From Darksidea phi (taxonomy: Eukaryota > Ascomycota > Dothideomycetes > Pleosporales > Lentitheciaceae), in NCBI GenBank assembly GCA_030770425.1, contig JASJFT010000066.1:124001-188000 (forward strand): a stretch of 64,000 bases of DNA. The letters are read 5' to 3'. A program made the position numbers and the translations under genes. The stretch's first letter is position 1. The number at the start of each line of letters is the position of its first letter. Shown piece after piece: positions 23,780 to 34,441 of the stretch. The notes beneath the pieces were generated by a model. It saw nothing but the letters and a program-made list of their open reading frames with translations, made no database searches and was not told the DNA's origin.

Positions 23780-25151
23780 CTAAAGGCAATTGGCTCCTGC
23801 CTCTGTTTTCAGATGTTCCATGTACTCCAACAGTGTCTTCTCCTGGGTCACTATATCCGTCCTTTCACAGCAATATACCAGCCAAGCATTGACTGAAAAT
23901 GTCCCAATTCGCGGTAAATGTGAAATCTCAGATTGAGGACATTTAGGTTTCGAACGCAATCTGCCCTGTTTTGGTGGATCGTTGACATATGCTTGAGCTA
24001 GCTTAATCAACTGGGGTGGTTTGACATTGTGCAAACCGATCCCACCGAAGTATTGACTGAGAGCTTCAGGCAATGCCTTTGAAAGTGCTTCTGGCGTTGG
24101 ATATGCTGCCAGACACTCTGAGGCGCGTTGACAAGCGAGATGTTGTTTGCTGGTGCGCTGTGTGAAGATGATCGCGATCAAGAATTGGAACTACAGAGGT
24201 ACGTCAGATGGGTAGCAGTGTATGGGCACTTGATCTTACCTGATTGTCCTTGAACTGTAGAAGGGGGTGTTCTGAAACGATGTTCGCTTGTCGAGCATTC
24301 TGGGATACTGACCGCGGAATGCTTCGCGAACTCGAAATGCTGCTGGCAGTCGTTTCCTGGGACGAGTTCATAACGGAGATATCACTGACTTCGCGTGACA
24401 ATGCAGGCGTTGATGGTATTGAAGTCGGTGAAGATGATATGCTTGTTTCCATCAACAAGTCCGTGATGTGCTCGAGCTTCTTCGCCACAATTTTAATGTC
24501 CGTCAGACCTTCAGATGAGGTGTCGCTTGCTAGCTGAACCGATGTCTCTACTCTACCCTCGGAATTATTCGTGGTTTTTGCTTGGACCTCGGATTGTTGC
24601 GTGACCTGGTGAAAGTTTCTGTCATGTGTTTCCAGATTCTTGTTTGTCTTCTCTACTGATCTGAGAACCTCTTGATTGGTATCGTGGATGTCATATAACA
24701 AGTCGCTATTTGGTGTCAGCGATCGTCAAGAGTATTTCAGGATAGCCTACCTTTGCAGCTGATTCTTGAACTCAAACATGATGGTCTTCGTCCTATCCAA
24801 GCTTGCCCTGAGCTTTTGCGTTTGGCTGAGCTTGACTGCAAACCTGAATCGCTTACGTTTTCCACCCACAAGATACGCAGCCAGCTCCTTCTTGAGATGT
24901 TCGACGCTTTCCTGAGCGTGACCAATCGCGCGCGTCAGTGCCACGCTTTCTCGAAGTCGCACGTCACGCTCGTTGCACTGTCGAATCACTTGCGTGATCA
25001 AAGCTTCCACTAATTCAAGATCGGTCTTCATCTCGCGAATATCTTTCGGGCAGTCCTTCATGTCGGTCGTGAAGTCATACAGGGTCTTCAGACCTTGCGC
25101 GACAGGGCCTGCTAGGCCGACGAAACTGACAACCGCAGCGGCAGCTTCCAT
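23780..25151 (-). CDS. PigL/STAND-type N-terminal domain fused to an HhH-GPD DNA-glycosylase-like domain
   Basis: complement(23780..24190, 24240..24705, 24751..25151), 425 residues; introns of 45 nt (GTAGGC...ATAG) and 49 nt (GTAAGA...GTAG) close in phases 2 and 0. Residues 1-135 begin MEAAAAVVSFVGLAGPVAQG and contain KDCPKDIREMKTDLELVEAL, the pattern of the fungal PigL_N-type domain found in front of STAND receptors. A Ser/Thr-rich, partly coiled-coil linker follows (to ~275). Residues ~280-415 resemble the MBD4-type HhH-GPD glycosylase: FQFLIAIIFTQRTS, YPTPEALSKALPEALSQYF, IGLHNVKPPQLIKLAQAYV, and the hairpin SHLPRIGTFSVNAW. The catalytic Asp expected in the last motif is Asn (about residue 390), and the second hairpin Gly is Arg. 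Reading through the second intron would give a shorter protein ending at 24204. Function unknown; DNA repair activity is doubtful. Confidence 0.62.
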
Positions 25152-26147
25152 GACGATGCCTGGGGGCGATTTTTTCTCTCTGGCTGATATGGGAGGTAAT
25201 AACGATGGAAGAGTGTCTTACGGTGTTGCTCTTATTCAATAAGCTTTGCATTGCGGGGTCCTCACTTCGCTCACCGGTTTCAACACCCGATCTTGGCAGC
25301 TTGTATGGCGGTGGCTTAGAACTCCGACCATTAGGACCGCCAATACTAACTTGAACAATGGTGCTTTTGCGATGCTGCAAGGTCTTATTTCTTAATATTT
25401 GAGTGCAGTACTATCTAGCCTGCATCTTCTGATTAGGCAGAAAATTGATAGTGAGGCCTGTGTCGCATCGCAAGCTGGCAATCGAATACGCCTTGCCTTG
25501 CCGCTGGTACGCGCCGAGGCTGAAACTAGTCCCGTATTCTGTTGCTCACTGCAGGAGCGTCGCCCGCTGCGGAGCACAGTGTTTTCGTACAGGAATAAAC
25601 ATTTGAAGTGTTGTTTGGCCCCTAATTTTAAGCCGGCTATATCTCTCGAGCTACTCAATGGATTACCTTCAAGTTAAATAAGAGTCTTTAAACAGCTATA
25701 CAAAGGTAGTTATGAAATTTTAGAATCATTTATTAAGCCGTTGTTGAGATATTAAGGTACGGTTTCTGCGATTTTTGGTGGGTTTTGGAGTGGCCGGATG
25801 ACTGGTGTGGCCGGTTGACTGGTGAAACAGTTGCCGGCGCTAAAGCATGATTCTGAGTAATCTGAAAAGCTAATGTGATTAGTTGGTGGTATCGTCCGTG
25901 CACTTGAACTCTGAGCGTCAAAACAGATGCACACTTTCAACACTCCGACGTGTTATCCATGCATCTAAATGGTATGACACGTTGTCACATTTCTTCCTTC
26001 GTTCTTTCCGCACCAGCTTCGCTTATCTCTCTACCTTATGTATGTAGGCAACGAAGGCATCCTTCTGCTCTATGAACTATCAACCTCATCCTCTCCCTTC
26101 TTTTGCTTATTGCGCTCCCCTGGTCCTGCTTGGTACGAGTCTACCCC
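25152..26147. other. Intergenic region with a 17-bp direct repeat
   Basis: About 1 kb between the fusion gene and the first HET gene, which are divergent, so it holds both promoters. Two adjacent 17-bp copies (tggccggatgactggtg and a one-mismatch copy) lie at 25791-25824. A proline-rich reading frame on the minus strand (around 25250-25380) lacks any recognisable domain. Confidence 0.5.
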
Positions 26148-28103
26148 ATGAATTCCGCTTCCGACCTCATCCATCGATTTCGGCGGTTGCCATTAGTGAA
26201 TTCGCATTCTCAAAGAAGAGAGATTTGCCGCCCTTGTAAGAAGACTCTGTCCAAAGAAGGCGGCTCTTTTCGCCTGGTCAGCGATGTCTTCGAATCTCAA
26301 CACGACTGTCCCGGATGCGACCTTTTTGCCGCTACTTTTGCGACCTACAAAGACAAATTCACCTCCAAGAGCCATTTTTTGATCTCGTATTATTCAGGGT
26401 TTAACGTAGTAGTCGGATCCGCAGCTGTAGAGGACTCTATACTAAGTTTTACGATCTTCAAATTGCCTGGTAAGTTTTTCTTGGCAACAGCGTAAGCTAT
26501 GCCTAAAAGTTGATATGCGGCTATAGGAAAATACTGCCCTTGGAACCAGTTAGAGGAGAAGCCTATAATATCCGGAGACACAGGCTCCGACCTTGCCGTC
26601 GCTCAGATTTCTCGGTGGGTTCAGACGTGTTCAGACTCACATGAGTGGTGTCAAGGTGTCTCTGAACCACAAATTCTCCCAAGTCGTATCCTAGAGATCC
26701 TAGCATCGAAGACTGTACGGTTAAAGGTCATATCCGAAAATGAAGTTGCCCCGTATACAACTCTGAGCCATGCTTGGGGTAAAACAAACTTAGTTCGAAC
26801 AACCTCCTCGACTCTACTGGACTACCAACATAATATTCCATGGGACGACCTGCCTAAAACCTTCCAGGACGCTATTCAGGTTACTCTTCGGTTGGGCCTA
26901 AGATACATCTGGATTGACTCACTATGCATCATCCAAGACGACGACGGAGATTGGCGGAAGGAAGGAAGCCGGATGGCCTCCATATACTCTCGGTCCTTTC
27001 TGACGATAGCGGCGACAAAGTCGTCCAATCCGAAAGGTGGCTGTTTTGCTGTCTCCAATCCTCGATATGTTGGCCACACGTACGAGTTGAGAGATTCTGA
27101 CGGTGAAACATACACCATTGGCTCAAGGGATGAGCTCCCACACCTTGGGAATAGGTATAACGACGTTCGGTTTCCGCTTGTTCAACGCGCATGGGTGTTC
27201 CAGGAACGTCTATTATCCACACGAATGCTACACTTTGGACCCGAAGAAATGTTATGGGAGTGCATGTCGTGCTCTACCTGTGAATGTGGTTCCTGGAATG
27301 TATCCCATCTAGAAGACAAAACATTACCGCCTTGGGTACCTTTGGACTCTCCTGGAACAAATCCTTTTGTTGAACGATGGCATGCCACGGTTAAGACATA
27401 TTCCAATAAGGATCTAACGGTCAACACAGACATATTTCCGGCATTGCAGGGTGTTGCCAAGCGCGTACAAGAGCAAAGGAAATGTTCTTACTATGCCGGG
27501 CTATGGGAGGACAGCCTATCGAAAGATTTGTTGTGGAACCGCTTCTTTCCTGACTTTATGACGCAATGGCGTGCACCTTCTTGGTCATGGGCTTCAGGAA
27601 GAGGAACTGTTATGTGGTACAATATGACGGAGGGGTACAGACCTTACTTTTCTGTTTTAGAAGCTAGCACGGAACCTGTTGGCGACGATATGCTTGGCGC
27701 CTTGAAGAGTGGACGACTAAAACTCAGAGGACCTTGTGTGATCACCACAATTCGGCCCGACGAAGAAAAGTCAGTCTTCTGCTATACCCTCAGGCCTCAT
27801 GATATTTATGTACCTCGGTATGACGGTCCCATGTGGCAATTCTATCCCGACTTGAAAGACACTTGTTCACTGTCGGTAGATGTACCGCTCGTACTCATGA
27901 AAGCTGCTCGAAGGAAAGATGATTATGGAAAGCAGTATGTCCATTATGACTTTCTAGTCTTCAAAGAGGTTGATGGTACTGAAGATGTCTACGAGCGCGT
28001 GGGTCTAGCTAGCTTATACGGCAAGCACAGTTGGGAAAAGAGGCACATGTTCCTGTACAAATTCGATTGGGCAGCCAAGGACATGACTATTACCGTCATA
28101 TAA
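26148..28103 (+). CDS. HET-domain protein 1 (heterokaryon incompatibility type)
   Basis: join(26148..26469, 26527..28103), 632 residues, phase 1 across a 57-nt intron. The N-terminal region has a Cys-containing stretch (CRPCKK ... CPGCDLF) often seen upstream of HET domains. The HET domain starts near residue 184 with YTTLSHAWG and continues with LGLRYIWIDSLCIIQDD, EGSRMASIYSRSFLTIAA and RAWVFQERLLSTRMLHF. A C-terminal region of ~250 residues with RAPSWSWASG is typical of full-length HET proteins. HET domains are death-inducing modules in fungal allorecognition, but most family members have no assigned partner. The frame is intact with no stops, in contrast to the decayed genes just upstream. 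Confidence 0.9.
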
Positions 28104-28700
28104 AGTGCAGAGGCAGGCCTCGGAGTATTGCAAGGTCAACAAGAACACTCAGAAACATCATGTCCGACTATTGAGAAGTGCACAATAGATATTAGAAGGC
28201 TTCCAAGGTTCTTCTCTGCGAACGATGGTGATAACTCTTTCAGCAAGCGATCGAGGTTGAGGTTTCAGCGCTCTACTCCGTAAATCTCGGCGTTCGCTAG
28301 CAGGCAACGTCGTAGGAGGTCGGCATCGAAACGAATCCGTGGAGTTTTTCCCGAAATAAGATATGGTAGGAAGGGGATTGTATAAATAGGCCTGAAAGGC
28401 CGGAGGGTAAAACTTATCCAGAGGGTGTTAGTATCTATTACCTTTGACAAGCAGCTGCGCTATCTCAGATTGCGACGCGCTTCAGGATATAGGACGTTTA
28501 GGCTGTACTGCAAAGCTATCTACCTATTCGCACACAATTCTTTATTAATGAAGCGTGAGTCAGCGAAATTACACAGTATGACACCCGACTTTGACGGGTC
28601 GATTTTGAGCAACTTCCCTTTGGATAGCACTTTTTATATTTAGTTGCTTCTACAGAATATAAAACAACAACAAAACAGCTTGAACACGTAGGCCAATATA
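28104..28700. other. Short convergent intergenic region between the two HET genes
   Basis: About 600 bases separating two genes that face each other tail to tail. Moderately AT-rich toward 28440-28680. No gene or repeat is recognisable. Confidence 0.5.
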
Positions 28701-30915
28701 TCACCCAAGCACTACTTCAATCCTCTCCTTCTCTATCGCCTCCCACGTCAGTTTCTCTACTCTTCCCAGCGCCTTCCTATAAGCCACCCCGTCTACCCAC
28801 TCAATCCACAAGACATTATAGAACTCGTATAAATCATGGAACGATCTCTTCCTGCAACATTCCTCACTTCCCCACTCATCAAAGCTTTTTGCCTCCGTAT
28901 CGTGATTCACAACGGAACCCGCTGATATCTCAATCAATTCGACTGCTTTTCTAGACGAACCCTTAGACAGGTCAACTGCGTTCTCAGGATCATCGTTCGA
29001 GCGGAGAGCACCTACCCGAGCGGACATATCAACTTCGTCGTTTCTACTGTGGTTCAAGCGGAGAACACCGGCCCAAGTGTTGGTGTCAGGGATGAGAAGA
29101 TCTATGCAGCTGCACATGGAGGCATGGCTGTTGAACGCAGAGCCGGCTGTGAGGAAGGCACGGGTTGTAATACAGTGTAGGTAACGGGCGCTTACAGGAG
29201 ATGTTTGAGTGATACTTTGGTCTTGAATTGGAATTGGATAGAGGAACGGCTGCGGCGGATCGCAGGTGTGATAGTAGACATATGCGCCTTCGAAGTTAGG
29301 ATTCCATACCTTGGACCAGCCGGAGGATGCCATTTCGCGAGTGAAGCTCTGCTGAGGGCACGTGATGCAGCTATTAATCTTTTCGCGAGGTGATGATCGT
29401 GTCAGTGAATACGACCATGCAACGGTGCTCGTGGTCTTCCAGGAACAGCGTTCCCGGGTACCGTATTTGCTGGTCTCGAGCAAGTAATTTGCCGCGCTTC
29501 GCCAACTCTCGGAGTCTAATATAAATGAGAAAGCCTGTCTGTAGAGAAGAATGGAGATACTAACTAACATCGCCTGCCCAGCCAACCCATGACCACGAGG
29601 GCAGCACCGCTTCGGAAGCTGGGCCGACACTCACCCGACGTGGCATGCTTACCCATGGCTGCCAGAGTAGCGCAGCATCAAAGCACAGTTGCGGAAGTCC
29701 AGATATAAAGCCCCCCGAAAATGTACGACTGAGGTGTGAAAGCACACCAGCAAACGCTTGAAGTACATCCTCCGGATAGGTAAGTTTTCTTTGGTTAAAG
29801 AGCGAAACCAGCCGGGCGTATCGCGACATATCCGGCCACGGCGACGTTGTGAAGCCGGACAGCAGAATGTCGTTGTGATGATATGCGATAGATGACTGAG
29901 AGGCGGCACGTATGACCGACTTTGTTCTCGACATGTCCTGCAACTCATGCCAGGCAGCATCAAGACATTCCCAATTCACAGTGTCGTTCTGGAAGACAAC
30001 TCGTCGTTTTGAGAACAGATATTCTTGACAGGTCCAGGCGCGCGAATACCACTTCGTCCCCATGAGATTTTGCGCCTGGTTTAGCAGTATGCGTTGGCCA
30101 CTCATTGTGGGCAAGGATTTGAGAGGTTTACCCCAGCCGAGCCAGTTCATCATTCTCGCTTTACGCTTTAGGTTCAATGGCAGACGCTCCTCGTATAACT
30201 TGCTAGAAGCGTCATTGCCTTGCGCTGCGACAATGGTAAAGTAGGAGCGAGCATAGATGTTTCCCATGTCATTCAATTGGGCTTCCTTTCCAACACCTTC
30301 GTCTTGTATGATACAAAATCGATCGCACCATAAGTAACGCACACCTAGCTGGCGTAGGAAGCTGATAGTGTCTTTGATTGTACGTGGAAGGTCGCCGAAG
30401 CGATTGAGTCCGTTCGCTTGTTTCAGACTGGCGACGTTTTCTTTGGTAGTGCAGGCAGAAGCGCTGGGATCTCCCCATACATAGCTCAGTGCTACGTAAT
30501 TTGCCGCTGGAGGAGCTGTTACAAGGCAGTTGTCTTGAACGTCTATCAATAGGAGCGGTCCGCTGGTTCCCGCTAGCGCGTGCGGCCCACAGCGACCGTG
30601 ATGTAGCTGGTCGCACGTATCGAGCCAATCCTGAACAAGTTCTGCCAGGTTGAGAGATCGTTTCGCATTGGTTTGGGCTATTGATCTGTCCATTTCCTTT
30701 TCCACATATGGTAAGAAGGCGCTGAGACGAGGTACTACTTTTGGCTCATATTCGGGTTGCTCCACCGTCTTTTGATCTGCGTTGGCAGTCGCCATGGAAG
30801 CCTCTGGATGTGCTTTACGCTGGGATACGAGCCGCTTGAGTGTTCTCGAATACAAAATAGGATATGGATCAGGTAAGACACAGGAATGCAAATCCTTTGG
30901 GGAAGAGCGGCTCAT
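28701..30915 (-). CDS. HET-domain protein 2 (heterokaryon incompatibility type)
   Basis: complement(28701..29515, 29565..30915), 721 residues. The 49-nt intron (GTTAGT...TTAG) joins WVGWAGDV to NSESWRSAANYL in phase 1, restoring the usual PSWSWVGWxG-D-x-E/D-W sequence of this HET class. The HET domain begins near residue 140 with YVALSYVWGD and continues with DLPRTIKDTISFLRQLGVRYLW, DRFCIIQDE, MGNIYARSYFTIVAA and RAWTCQEYLFSKR. The motif after YLW reads CDRFCI instead of the usual IDSLCI. The C-terminal half includes a long variable region. The start at 30915 (MSRSSPKD) is the first real ATG in frame. The gene is not obviously a paralogue of its convergent neighbour beyond the shared domain. 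Confidence 0.88.
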
Positions 30916-31865
30916 TTTCGTTATGGCTAGCGGCTTGCGCTCTTGAGTGGTCGTGGGTTTCGCAAAATTGAGTGTATGCAATGTGGGCTAACGAAGCCGA
31001 TAGTTGAAGAAAGGTGATAATGGTGGAGCAGGCTAGACATAGGACATCGACCAGGCTACAGCTGCCAAGCATCGCGCTTTGCGCTATCATTGGTCAATTT
31101 TTACAAGATGAACGAGACCTCAATGCATGTACGCCAAACTGTTTCTGAAAACACCAACGTGAGCAAGGAACAAAAGATGATCCTCGCTCTCATCGCCCCT
31201 TCGAGATCTGCGAGACCAACGTAAGTCCCATCATGTTCCTTTCTTGCGGTACTGTCGACTTCCGTAGCACAGCCTCCACAGAATCTCGGTTCTCGCTAGC
31301 GCGAATACGACGTCTCACTCACAGACCAAAACGTCTAAAACACTCACTCTTCTCAAATTTGCAAGCACTATTCCCTCTTCAAAATACTACGTGAGCTGGG
31401 CGATTTAGTCCCCGGTGCAGAGTGGTCATATTTCGACTACATCAAAACCTGCTACATAAACCGGGGAAACTAGATCTGCGACGCCGACCCTTCACTTCTA
31501 CTCTCGTGCTACGCGAAACATCCCCCTGGGCTAGATACCAAGTCATCCGACGCTTTGCAGAAGCCCATCGAAAGTATCGAGTAGCTAGGCAGAAAAGCGG
31601 ACCAGACGCCTACACCAAAGCGCCAATTCTAGAAATCCTGAGAGGAGCTACTATTTTTCATTAAGCCTCTAGTGCCACAGCATCGGGTGTATTTTATGAT
31701 CAAGCGTGTTCATATCAAAATCTGTCTCAGCGGCAAGGGAGTTTATCGCCATTCCATATCACCCTCCAGAAAGATGCAACCTAGAACTTGAGCAGATCGT
31801 CCCCGACATTGTGGAAGATGACAACATAAAGTATTTCTAGAGAGAAATGACCAGCTTACTCATAT
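30916..31865. other. Intergenic region, no supported gene
   Basis: Contains small spliceable reading frames (for example from ATG near 31107 with a GTAAGT near 31220) but none encodes a recognisable domain. A short frame near 31400-31470 encodes ELGDLVPGAEWSYFDYI, which looks protein-like but stops after about 35 codons. Confidence 0.45.
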
Positions 31866-32300
31866 CTATGTCCTACAAGCTGTGAGGAAAAATTGCTCGT
31901 GAATTTGTCGGATTTGGAAGCACTTAACGGGTTCAAGACAGTTGATATCCAAACAGATATTCACATTGAGACCGAGCATTCTAATATGTAGAAAACCGAA
32001 GTTAGTGTTTGGAAGGTTGTGAGGGCGGGGAAAAAGACGGTCAATAGAAGTAGTATGAAGGGTATCGAAGTGCTGCGGGACGATGACGCCAGGTACATCT
32101 AGTATTTTAATTGTGGACACTAGAATCCGTGGTAAACTAGTACCGCATTGTTCTTCAAAGGCAATTTCGATATGTAGTCCGGGGTATCGCTCAGCAGCGT
32201 GTCCGATTCGTGTTAGTCGTGTTTTATAAGCGAAGTACCCTTTCGATGAGTCTTGAAGCCGGTGGCAAAGCGAGCATTGTTTGTGACCCTCCGGCGTGCT
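31866..32300 (-). pseudogene. Protein-like fragment with a CxxC motif, possibly a gene remnant
   Basis: One minus-strand frame stays open for about 140 codons. It encodes HKQCSLCHRLQDSSKGYFAY, then RYPGLHIEIAFEEQCGTSLP, then STIKILDVPGVIVP and IHEQFFLTAC before a stop at 31866. Composition and the CxxC-x6 start look like real protein. There is no ATG in frame near the 5' end; an upstream exon would have to be spliced in just after about 32310. I do not recognise the family. Position beside HET genes suggests another accessory gene or its remnant. Coding strand and truncation are inference. Confidence 0.35.
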
Positions 32301-32576
32301 TATTGTACAATCTGCTCAAGTATGTCAAACCCCAGTGCTCAGAGCACCTTCTAAATGCGCTGTGTCAGGCAGTAGCGCAGTAAGATGCAAGGATTTGGGA
32401 ATGCTGAGCACCCACTGTTTTCAAGGAGCGTACGAAGTTGGATTCTTTCTATCTAAAGGAACAACGAATACATATACTAAGGAGCGACGGTATAGAGAAC
32501 AACGACGCATAGAGAAGGAATATGGTGAGCTTGTCTGACACCTGGTTACATCGAAGCGATTTAGAACCCATCAACG

Positions 32577-33704
32577 TTACGTGCATTTCTTGATGTCATC
32601 CCAGACGGGGTAAGATTCGAAGGCCGGCCAGAGACTGAGGAGAGTGCGGCGGTGTTGACGAACCTCATCAGGAACGAAGGTACACTGATCTAAACCACTA
32701 GAAAAGTAGATAAATCTTTGGTAGTCAATCCGTGCAGTGGGAAGGCTAGCCAAGGTTGGCCCGTGAAAGTGAGTGTCCACGAAGTGACGATAGAAATCAG
32801 TGTGAGTTTGAAATTGAGGCTGTCCCACGCAGACCGGACATATGACGTTGACAGAGGCGGCATGGTAGCCTCGGGCAGAGATGCGATCGGCGCAGTTCTC
32901 ACGGCTCCTCGCCTCGTGTACCGTTCGAAGATGGCTCTGAAGGTCATCCAGCTCGAGCGGGAACTGTGTGCGAAAGGGTTTGGTACGGAAAGAACACTTC
33001 ATGATCGGACAACTGCGCGTCAGTTTCAGAGCGGTCCAGCCATAGATGTGGTGGGCTGCCATAAGATCCCGTGGAAGGATTTTTTTGCATGTCGCGTACC
33101 CGCATTCGAAAAGGTCATCTGTAGTATGACCAGCAACTCTGTGATCCATGAGTTTGTCCATTCGATAGAACCCCTTCAACCCACGTCGAGTGCAGCCAAT
33201 AGCTGAACACGAGTACCTTTTTAGCTGGGAGTCATGTTTGAGCTTATGGCGATCCAGCTCATTGCGGCGTTTGAAAGGCTTCGCTTTACATCCTTCGAAA
33301 TCGCAGGTCAAAGGCTCCCGAGTCGAACCAGTCGAGCCTTTTCGAGCCGTTGAGGCAGGTAGTAAGCCGCTGATAGGTTGAGGCGCAGCTAGAGCTTCAA
33401 AGGCGGGATCGAGGGTGGGGTTCTCGTCTAGGGTGGGCGGCATGTAGGTGTACCGAATGGTTGGAAGGGCTTGAAACGCGGCGCTGTGTGCCCTTTCGTT
33501 AGCGCATGTCTTTTTTTTAACTCACCCAACCCCAGGCAGCGCCTCAGCGCCCTGGTCCACACTCCCACATCCAGTCCAATCATAACCCTCGGACTGAAGC
33601 CAAGGTTCCTGCACGACCTCGTCTTCCAACGCGGCCCAATCGATGAAGTCCACGTTCTCCTCGAAAGGGGCAAACTGCATGTCGTAGTTGACGTTGTCGG
33701 ACAT
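32577..33704 (-). CDS. C2H2-type zinc-finger protein, putative DNA-binding
   Basis: complement(32577..33483, 33526..33704), 361 residues; a 42-nt intron (GTGAGT...ACAG) closes in phase 2 and links an acidic exon 1 to the zinc-finger part. Exon 1 is rich in Asp, Glu, Trp and Phe, a composition compatible with an activation region. Exon 2 has spaced Cys/His pairs: CDFEGCKAKPFKRRNELDRH-x3-H, CSAIGCTRRGLKGFYRMDKLMDH-x3-H, CGYATCKK, and CPVC...H...H near the end. This matches fungal C2H2 proteins whose fingers carry long inserts. It is probably a nuclear transcription factor, but no target can be inferred. Confidence 0.82.
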
Positions 33705-34441
33705 GATAGGCTGCAGGCTGACGCTTGGCGTAAAGGGCGAAGATGGCGAGGGAAGGAATGTCGAGACGGTATTGGCTGTGCTTGGAAGCGAGGCGACGAG
33801 GCTGAGAAAGCTGAGGCGGTATTGGTCGAGTTGAGTGACAAGGGTAACGAGGCTGGAGAGTGTCGGTAAGACGGAAGCGGAAGGAGGAGACGAAAGCTGG
33901 TGTGCTGACTGGCAAAATTGAGTGAGGACTCGAGAAAATCGGGTGTAGAAGGGGAGCGGGGGATGCCATGGCTTTATGCTTCGCTATACTCTCCGACTCA
34001 TCCAGCCTAGTCAAAGGGCACGCTGCTCCGCAATGCGGCTCAGCACCGGCCATCCTGGTTGACGCAAGCTTGCTATCTACCATGAAGGGCTCGCTCAAGC
34101 GCACCGGGTCACTGCTTGCAAACACCTACATCGCATGGCCTTCCTCAGTGTTAGTGACTCCTCTCAAAGCGTGGAGCCATCGAAGTACCTCTTGTTTCGC
34201 GTCATCAGCGTCGTAGCTGTTGACTGACGAGTGCTAAGTTCCCCAAGTGGAACCAAAGAGCTAAACCACCCAAAGTGACTGAAGACGAACCACGCAAGAG
34301 CGACATCTGATGCCTTCTTAGAGCCTAACCAGAGAATCGCAAGACCGAAGCATACCCGCCACCCCGCTGAAACCACCTCTCTAATCCCAATCCATACTCA
34401 TATCCCCAGTCCTCCGCTCCACCTTCTCCTCCCCACCACTC
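33705..34441. other. Intergenic region, zinc-finger promoter
   Basis: About 740 bases between two minus-strand genes; holds the zinc-finger gene's promoter and the 3' flank of that gene's upstream neighbour. Nothing else recognised. Confidence 0.5.

Noticed and set aside
23780..24190. The glycosylase-like part as an independent gene
   Set aside because: No plausible start codon or promoter lies between it and the upstream exon, the domain's first residues are in exon 2, and a good intron joins the two in phase 0. Kept as a fusion, with the alternative stated.
33300..33330. Another B-box-like GGTTCGACTC on the minus strand
   Set aside because: It lies inside the zinc-finger coding exon and has no tRNA fold around it.
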